Shown: positions 57,030 through 64,000 of the stretch, piece by piece
Layout of the letters: every line of letters begins with the position of its first letter
Position numbering within the stretch: the first letter of the stretch is position 1
From: Bagarius yarrelli
Lineage: Eukaryota > Chordata > Actinopteri > Siluriformes > Sisoridae
DNA length: 64,000 bases
Assembly (NCBI GenBank): GCA_005784505.1
Contig: VCAZ01000020.1
Span: forward strand, 647,111-711,110
Direction of reading: 5' to 3'
Program-made: the position numbers and the translations under genes
The notes under the pieces: model-generated
What the model was told of the DNA's origin: nothing
Database searches by the model: none
The model's input: only the letters and a program-made list of their open reading frames with translations

Positions 57030-57690
57030 TTATCTTTCTGTCTCTCTTTCACTCACACACACTTTTTCACTTATTCACTCACTCTGTCACTTATTCACTT
57101 TCTCTCCTATTCAATCTCTTACTCACACACACACACACTTTCTCACTTATTCACTCACTCTGTCACTCATATACTTTCTCACCTATTCAATCTCTTACTC
57201 ACACACACACTTTCTCACCTATTTACTCACTCTGTCACTCATTCACTCTCACCCCATTAATCTCTAAATTAATTCTTACTTTTCTACTCATTCAATCTCT
57301 CTCTCACTCATTCACCCACTTTCACATTCATTCACTTTCCTACCTATTCAATCTCTCTTACTCACTCATGCAGTTTCTCACTCATTTAATCTCTGTCCCC
57401 CACTCACTCTCTTATTTAATCTCTTACTCATTAACTTTATCACATGTTCAATCTCACTCACTCACACACTCTCTCACTTATTCACTCACTCTCTTACCCA
57501 TTCAATCTCCACCTACCCCTCTCTCACACACTCACACACTTTCTCACTTATTCACTCACTCTCTCACCCATTGCATCTTTCACTCTCTGTCTCTCTCTCT
57601 CTCTCTCTCTCCCTCTCTTTCTTACACACACTCACAAAGTTAAAAATTATTCACTCAATCTCTCACCCGTTTCATCCCTTTTACTCACTA
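57030..57690 (+). repeat. G-poor degenerate minisatellite, period ~70 bp
   Basis: 'cacttattcactcactctgt', 'cacctattcaatctctta' and 'ctcacacacac' recur in order at least three times, with decay after about 57260. The plus strand has almost no G apart from 'ctgtc'. The 218-codon open frame (56987-57643) is Ser/Leu/Thr/His repeat translation. Confidence 0.85.
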
Positions 57691-57693
57691 TTT

Positions 57694-57697
<4 letters not shown>

Positions 57698-57747
<50 letters not shown>

Positions 57748-57821
57748 CTCTCTCTCTTACCACCCCCCCCCCCACCCCCCCCCCCCCCCCCCCACCCCCC
57801 CCCCCCCCCCCCCCCCCCCCC
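57698..57821 (+). repeat. (CT)n followed by a 59-base C tract
   Basis: (TC)n at 57698-57744, then C-runs of 11, 19 and 27 bases at 57763-57821, split by single A at 57774 and 57794. The minus strand can form stacked G-quadruplexes and the plus strand i-motifs. Length is likely uncertain in assembly. Confidence 0.9.
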
Positions 57822-57834
57822 ATCTTTCAGGCCA

Positions 57835-57965
57835 TGGCTAAGCTTTCAGTGTAAAGTTTGCTATAACGGGCTTTTTTACAGATGGACTGATACAAGCAGA
57901 CAGCAGGCCTGCTTAATTATTAACCAGCCAAATCCATAATATGAATATTTAATATAATCATTTGT
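57835..57965. promoter_or_regulatory. Candidate conserved non-coding element
   Basis: 'gcctgcttaattattaacca' (homeodomain-type) and 'atgaatatttaatataatca' in low-repeat DNA beside the C tract. Untested. Confidence 0.25.
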
Positions 57966-58016
57966 GTGTCAGCCCTCGCTCAAACACTCATACAGGAATA
58001 TGAGAGTATGGGAATG

Positions 58017-58051
<35 letters not shown>

Positions 58052-58154
58052 TGTATTGTTGATGAGGTCATGTGTGCATATATATGCATATGCATTAACA
58101 AAATGTTGGGGAAGGATCTCAGGTTTGGTCAGGTGTATACACAAAATAGGCCAA

Positions 58155-58188
<34 letters not shown>

Positions 58189-58705
58189 AAGAGAGACAGA
58201 CAGAAAGACAGACAGATCAGTGCATGTAAGTCTTAGATTACACGCTCTTCATGCTTCCTTTCACACGTATACACCACAAATAAACTGTCAAAAAGTTACT
58301 GAGAGGGAAAAAGAGAAAAAGACACACAGGCAAGCGACAGAGACAACAAATAGAGAAAAATTCCACAGAAAGTGAGAGTATGAACTGTGTTCTCTGTGTG
58401 TGTGTGTGTGTGTGTGTGTCTTGGTTTGGTGCTCAGTGAAACGTGCAGGTGTTTTGCCATTGATGGCAATTCCCATGACAATCTCTAATTTCCTCGTGAA
58501 TGAGAACCACACACACGCACACACACACACACGCACACACACACACACCTAAATTTCTGAAGGTTTTTTTTTTTACTGTAGTTCAATAACGTGTACCTAT
58601 GACTCCTAAACAGTTACACCTTTGACTTTTTTTATTATGCCTCTAAATCTTTATTTTTAAGATCAGAATTAAAAATAATTCCATAAACCACAGCTTTTTC
58701 TCTTA
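57966..58705. repeat. Microsatellite-rich stretch
   Basis: (GT)n at 58020-58049, 58156-58178 and 58399-58420; (AC)n at 58508-58548. No gene recognised. Confidence 0.85.
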
Positions 58706-58850
58706 GCGGTAGCTCAGTGCTTAAGGTAGGTTCAATTCTCAGCACCACCAAGCTGCCACTGCTGGGCCCCTGATAAAAAAACAAAAAACAGAACTGAGAT
58801 AAATGTAAGAAACACTGGAAAGAGGCATCTACCAAATACCAGAAATGCAA
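58706..58850 (+). mobile_element. SINE family A
   Basis: 'agcggtagctcagtgcttaa', 'tcaattctcagcaccaccaa', 'gccactgctgggcccctgat', then a decayed tail. Confidence 0.8.
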
Positions 58851-59004
58851 CTATGTAAGTGATTCAAAGCACCTTGTAGTTGTGTTAGAGAAATCTTGCC
58901 CAAAAAAACTTTTAAAGCTCCCCTGATGGACAAACCAAACATTTAAGGTTCTAGATTAAGGTCATCCTCAGTGCCAGTGCTGCATGAATGGCTCTCACTT
59001 AAAA

Positions 59005-59128
59005 AATGGAGCAGATGAGGGTTGAGGGCTTTGCTCAGTGGGCCAGCAGAGACAGCATGATAGTGCTGGGAATTGAACCAACAATCTTTCAATCAGCAGG
59101 CCAACACTCTAATCACTGATCCACCCAC
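59005..59128 (-). mobile_element. SINE family A
   Basis: 'ggttgagggctttgctcagt', 'gtgctgggaattgaaccaac', 'tcagcaggccaacactctaa'. The tail is missing. Confidence 0.8.
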
Positions 59129-59245
59129 TAAAGAACATTGTAAGGGTTCTTTAGTTTGTTCCTCTTCAAAATACTGTGTCTAAACATCTATTGACCTCCT
59201 TCCGAGGCTGTGGTGCCTTTGAGGAAGAAAAAAACTAAGTGTGAG

Positions 59246-60526
59246 CAGTGTTGGGAATATCATTTTCAAAAGGAATTAGTTATAGGTGCTAGTTATCTCC
59301 TACAAATAGTAACTAAGTTACAGTAAAACATTACCAGAGAAAATAACTATTATGTTATCAATTGTTCAAATATGTCAAATAACCCCTAATATTATATAGG
59401 TTGAAATTTACATAAATAATTATTATAAAACATTATAAATGAATCTATACTATTTTGATGTTGTGGTGTCATGTGAGGGTTTTGAGGTGCTTTATTACTT
59501 CATTATTACCTGTCACTGATGTGGAGAGACTCTTTCTTCCAGCTCACAAGTCACACATAACATAAACAGTCTTGCCTTTTACATCAATGAGAAAAAAAAA
59601 GTAGTCATTATATTCCAGTTTGCAAAAGTTACCTTTGAACTCGTTGGACTTGCCATCACTCTGAATCCTGTAGTACTTTTGAATTTCATTCATACTACCT
59701 ATAACCGGGCTGTGCAGGCTTGTGTGTGAACATTATGGTGAAACATTCATGAATGATTCGTTCATTTTGAATGCGACTCGGGGAGAACGAGTCGTCTCGG
59801 AGAGTGATTCGTTTAGTCGTTCGTGCGGTTCTTTTTCCGGCTTAGAAGTTTATGGGGTTTTCATGTAATGCACGAACAAATAAGAGGTGAGGTGGGCTAA
59901 TCATAGAGTAACCCATATAAACAATAAGTTAATCTTTTCCTAGAGAAAACACACATAACATTCATTCATTCATTTTCTATACCCGCTTATTCTCTAATCC
60001 CAGCTGTCTTTAAAAGGGCTAAAGGCAGGGCTAAGGCACCCTGGACAGGTCAGCAATCCATGTCAGGGCCACACACACTCACTGACAATTTAGATTTAGC
60101 AATCAATCTAACATAGATGTTTTGGACTGAGTAAACCCACGGGAAGAACATGCAAATCGAACCCGGGCCTTCTTGATGTGAAGCAACAGTGCTAACCACT
60201 AAGTCATCGGGCTGCCCAAAACGAGTATTGCTGAACGAGACTCAGAGGTCCGAGTGAGCCGAAATTCCCATCATTAGTGAGCACCTGCCCTCCTCGCTGC
60301 CTCTGATTGGCATCACCAGTTATGTGGGCCACCTGAGAAAAACACCACACACACCAGAGAAAAAACTTCCGATGACTCAGAGACCTTATGCAAGCTCAAT
60401 TATAATATTAAATATTAAAAAAATACCGCGCATTTAATAGTCAGTAACGTAACACCGCTGTAACAGGGAAACAGTAATGCTGTAAGTGACGGAATGTTTT
60501 TATAACACCTTTATTCCCCATTACTG
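59246..60526. mobile_element. hAT-like element, ~1.28 kb, composite
   Basis: It starts CAGTGTTGGGAATAT and ends TTCCCCATTACTG, inverted ends of hAT type. The 8 bases outside are agtgtgag and tgtgtgtg (6 of 8 match; one side is a GT array, so it is weak). The subterminal 'gttataggtgctagttatct' fits hAT-N elements of fish. A family C SINE and a 'gagtcg/gattcg'-rich older element lie inside. No transposase frame. Confidence 0.5.
59961..60218 (-). mobile_element. SINE-like repeat family C, near full length, nested
   Basis: The reversed tail 'tttctatacccgcttattct' is followed by 'caccctggacaggtcagcaa', 'gcaaatcgaacccgggcctt' and the reversed head 'gctaaccactaagtcatcgg'. Confidence 0.85.
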
Positions 60527-60884
60527 TGTGTGTGTGTGTGTGTGTGTAAGTGTTGGTAAGGGAGGGAATGCAGAAATCAATATATCACAATATTATTAAT
60601 TTTTAAATATTGCTTCAGGGTTTTATGATTTATTAAACATAAATTACTACTACTGAATGCTACAGAAAGCAGAGAAAGAGAAATCCTATTCATACCTTAT
60701 AGCATGTTATATGTTTTTTAAATATTAAAAATATTGTCTCTGCTTCTGCATTATGATTGATATTTATGAAGCTTGGTTTCTCTAGATGTGCTACTGTGTA
60801 AAATCATAATTTTTCCCATAACGGCTTAATATTTCCTTAATCACATGTAGGTTGTAAACATGTTCCTTTGTCAGATTTTTCATG
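60527..60884. other. Unannotated, short (GT)n at 60525-60547
   Basis: AT-rich. No gene recognised. Confidence 0.4.
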
Positions 60885-61195
60885 CCCTGTGCACCTGCGC
60901 CTCTCGGCTCCAGGTGTGCGATCTCTGTAGGTTTACGTGATAAGGAAACTGATTGCGCTTTCGCCACCACCCAGCGATCGTAGGCTAATCACATGAGGGT
61001 TTTTTTTTTGTTTTTTTTTCCCCATCAGCGCTCATCATCACACAGCGTCAGACAACAGCCTGCAGCCCCCGGATTTCAGAACGTGCCGGCTTGAATTTCA
61101 GAAGCAGTGTTTAATTGGAATCTGAATTTAAATGCTCAACCTCATTACGATTTCCATTATTTAATCAATTATTCATGAGACAGGCGAATCATGCT
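60885..61195. promoter_or_regulatory. Candidate conserved non-coding block
   Basis: E-boxes ('tgcacctgcgcc', 'ccaggtgtgc') in the first part, then 'gtgtttaattggaatctgaa' and 'atttaatcaattattcatga', dense homeodomain-type motifs. Little repeat content apart from T runs at about 61000-61020. This is the strongest candidate enhancer-like block here, by composition only. Confidence 0.35.
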
Positions 61196-62848
61196 TGGCA
61201 AACACCCCCGTCAGTCCGAGCATCTTTCAAGTGATTTTATGCCTGATTTTGTGTCTTTTTCGTTCTATCTCTCTTTCTGTCTCTTCATCTTTAATTGTTT
61301 TTTATTTTCTTTCATCCTCTTTTATCATCGGCCCCCTTTTCTTTTGCGCATTGCCTCTGAAGTGGGTCCCCAGAGCGCACTTTCTGCAGATTTCATAAAA
61401 AATTTGGCCTGCAACCTTCAATCATAAGAGAGAGAGAACGATGGAAAGCATGAGAGAAGGTGAAAAAGAGAATAGGGTATCTGTGACAAAGAGCGAAGGA
61501 TGGCGAGAGACGGAGAGGTGGCAGATGGAGGGATGTGAGAGCTTTGGGGCACAGTAGACAGAAATGGAGAATCGCTACCTGGGTAACTGTGGTATCTGTG
61601 ATCAATAATGTGTTGACAGTATGAGAGAAATGGACAAAAGGGGCGACAAAAGGAGATTGCTCTTCAGGCATATCTCAGCTTTTCCCATCCAAGCAAAGAG
61701 CTTTCAAAAGAGGAAATTATATTTAAATAAAAACCTCTCTGTCTTTTTCTTGTGGACTTTTTCTTACCCCCTCCCCGCTCTCTCTTTCTCTCCCTGTCCA
61801 TCCACAAGAGGGTAAATAAAGAGACGTAATGAGAAAAGTTGTAAGGTAAAAAACATTGTGTGCATATATTAAGCGGGTACAAATTACAGACCCCGAGAGT
61901 ACCTCCACGATCTAACCGTCACACCCCCCCCCATCTTTACCCATCTCTCTGTCTTCAGCAAAGATAAATAAAGTCCTAGAAAAGGATGGAGGGAGGCAAA
62001 AAAAAGGGCCCGAGACAAGGATATTGAAAAAGAAACAAATGACCTTCTCTTGTTTTCATTACATTTTGGGCCCCCTGTTTCTTTTTCTCCCTCTTCACCA
62101 CTAATGGTTATTTGCCTTGGTGAAAAGGCGGCTGCATTCTCATCGAGAGCAGAGTGCAGAGTAAAGAGTACGACAGGAAGACAGGAACGGGTGTGGGGGA
62201 AGAGAAGAGAGGAGGGAAAATATTTCATTTAGTTCCATTTTATCCCGAGTGACACGGATCTGCCTCGTCTGACTGTAATAAGAGAAGCGAAAGAGAGGAG
62301 GCAAGGATAGAGGGAGAGAAAGAGAGAATTGCTTGTCAATATTTGCTCCCGTTGGCTCATCGCATGGAAGTTGAAACATTACACAGCATCTCACCCTGTA
62401 AGCCAATTCGATAACGCCAGGGTTTGTTTGGGAGTGCAATGGCTCCGGGGGCAACTCAGGGAAATAACGAGAGATGACGAAGAATGACTGGGGAGATAAA
62501 TAGATGCTGCTTAGTGCGATAGGGAAAAAAGAGAAACGAACAGATGGACAGAATCAAAGTGAGAAATGAAAGAACGCGAAAGAAAAAAAACACCGTTAAT
62601 GCATCTAAAAGTACCAGAATGAGCTTAGGATAAAATCTATTTAAGTGCAGCCTTCTAATGATTAGAGTGTAGAAAGGAAATTAACTTAGCATTAATTTAG
62701 CTCCTTCATACACTCGCTGATTTATTAGAGTCGTTTTTATTAAAAAAAAGGACAGTTGTGAATGACTTAGTTGAATAAAATGAACTATAAGGCAGCCAAG
62801 GTTCAAATTTTTTTTTTTTGGTCTTCACACTGGTACAAGTATCACTTC
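61196..62848. other. Purine- or pyrimidine-biased sequence, no gene called
   Basis: Pyrimidine-rich at 61250-61345, purine-rich at 61420-61560 and 62275-62600. Overlapping open frames on both strands are Ser/Phe/Leu or Arg/Glu low complexity. Parts such as 62100-62150 ('ggttatttgccttggtgaaa') could be regulatory. Confidence 0.35.
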
Positions 62849-62883
62849 TTAATAATATTCCACAGTGTGAAATTGGGACTCAG

Positions 62884-62995
62884 GTGGAGGGGTCATGACC
62901 TTGTCTTCCACCTGCTTAAGCCATCCATCACAGTGAATGAAGACGGCTACTGGCTGTATCGGGCTGTCTGTCAACCTGAGTGGGAGGGGTCAGAG
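62884..62995 (+). CDS. Possible short exon, product unknown
   Basis: The open stretch encodes 37 residues (WRGHDLVFHLL through PEWEGSE) with coding-like codon choice, between an 'actcag' acceptor-like site and a 'gag|gtaacc' donor-like site. The 112-nt length is normal for a vertebrate internal exon. It is more GC-rich than its neighbours. I recognise no domain. The opposite strand is also open (62849-62975) after an acceptor-like 'ccctcccactcag', so the strand is not settled. It could instead be an old transposon or pseudogene fragment, or chance. No partner exon was found in the window. Confidence 0.25.
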
Positions 62996-62999
62996 GTAA

Positions 63000-63421
63000 C
63001 CGTGGATCCCCATCTGGTTAGGCGGGCTACATCACGGGTGGTTGATGGGGTGAGAGACCAGCCACACCCATTTCTTCCTTCATCGATCTGAAACATTAAA
63101 ACAGGACGCTACACCTCCCACCCAGCCACGGCAACATCCCAGCACCAGACTGAGTACCTTGTGTGTGTGTGTGTGTGTGTGAGAAAGAGACAGGGTGGGA
63201 GGGGTATATTTGTTGAGACATTGCATTTAAAGTAGACAGATGGATCCCTTCCTTGTCACCGTCATTCTCTCTTGCTCACACAAAGACCAGTCTATGATAT
63301 TTCCCAACCCCTACCTTCATGTTTTTCTTACCTTGAGTTCTGAGACGTGCATGTCGTGACCTTTGTAACCTTACCCTTTACCAGATTGCACAAGCATATG
63401 GAGACGGAGAACGAGAGAGAG

Positions 63422-63463
<42 letters not shown>

Positions 63464-64000
63464 GAGAGAGGAAAACAAAACCAAACACAAACACCTACAC
63501 AAACTCAGGACACGCTTATCGTCACATTTTCCTCTTTTATCAAATCTGCAAAACCCCCTGATCTCTCAGTCATCCAGTCAGTCATGTCTCTTTGTGAGGA
63601 GGTCTCACAGTGTGGCGGTGTAATCTGATGCAGAACATTCAAAGAGCATGTTCAAAACCGATTGTTGTATGCCACATGCAATGAAGAAGTACTCCGATAC
63701 CGTCTACATCAATTACACTGCAGCCATCTTACCTGCCATGTACTTGCGACGCAAGCATTTTAGTCAGCACTAGGACGTAATGAAGGTTGCCACTCTTGGT
63801 GTGCAATTTGGGAAAGGGGGAGTGTGTTTTTCCTGTGTGTGTGTGTGTGTGTATGTGTGTGTGTACATATACACACAGCACAGCGACTGCAGTGTCAGCT
63901 CCTGCTTAGATCAAAGCAGCAGCAATGGCTCATTTTATCCGCCTCTGGCATTCATCCACTTACGCACACAAACACAACTCCTGCTAAAGAAGGCGATTCA
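63000..64000. other. Unannotated, microsatellites (GT)n and (GA)n
   Basis: (GT)n at 63161-63181 and 63835-63864, (GA)n at 63412-63470. The rest is mixed DNA without a recognised feature. Confidence 0.5.

Noticed and set aside
56987..57854. Long plus-strand open frames (218 and 136 codons)
   Set aside because: They translate the G-poor minisatellite, CT array and C tract. Lack of G removes most stop codons, so openness is expected.

Overview
The window looks like intergenic or intronic DNA of a teleost fish. It carries no complete gene that I can recognise. Three things point to a teleost: very dense CA/TG, GA/CT, TA and tetranucleotide microsatellites; many old copies of tRNA-derived SINEs with the conserved fish tail resembling 'tggcagacgcctttatcc' and 'gcgacttacatt'; and decayed Tc1/mariner, hAT-like, TTAA-target, L2-like and LTR elements. 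The SINE and MITE mixture resembles ostariophysan fish (catfish, characins, carps). That is recall, not a search result.

Three SINE-like families recur and are named A, B and C here. Family A has a tRNA-like head, a 'gcccctgagcaaggccctt' body and the conserved fish tail; I see about twenty copies on both strands. Family B has a similar head and body but ends near 'gctgtatcatagctgaccc' and 'atgtgacaaataaag'. Family C begins 'cggcatggtggctta' and ends with an 'aataagcggatatagaatga' type tail. About eight decayed Tc1-like elements or Tc1-derived MITEs are present (12.6, 18.4, 22.6, 26.6, 29.2, 37.5, 38.6 and 55.2 kb). An L2-like LINE relic lies at 48.3-49.7 kb, a solo LTR at 42.1-42.6 kb and an LTR fragment at 1-324.

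Layout: 0-6 kb holds an LTR end, a LINE tail, a triplicated local repeat and a SINE split by a hAT-like element. At 7-11 kb there is a tandem duplication and the densest microsatellites. At 11-18 kb there are SINEs, a Tc1 relic split by a SINE and a MITE with long terminal inverted repeats. At 18-23 kb a 'tagtaaatact'-rich block is tandemly duplicated. The 23-33 kb part is mostly unannotated DNA with scattered SINEs. The 33-37 kb part has two long inverted repeats and two MITEs. The 37-50 kb part is layered with nested transposons. The 50-58 kb part has (ATAAG)n, palindromes, a 51-bp minisatellite and a long C tract. The 58-64 kb part has a nested hAT-like element, a possible regulatory block, purine-rich DNA and one possible short exon (62884-62995).

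There is no gene network to describe. What the window records is transposon layering, local duplication and microsatellite growth. Several AT-rich, homeodomain-motif-rich, low-repeat stretches look like conserved non-coding elements of a developmental locus. That needs comparison with other fish and is only inference here.
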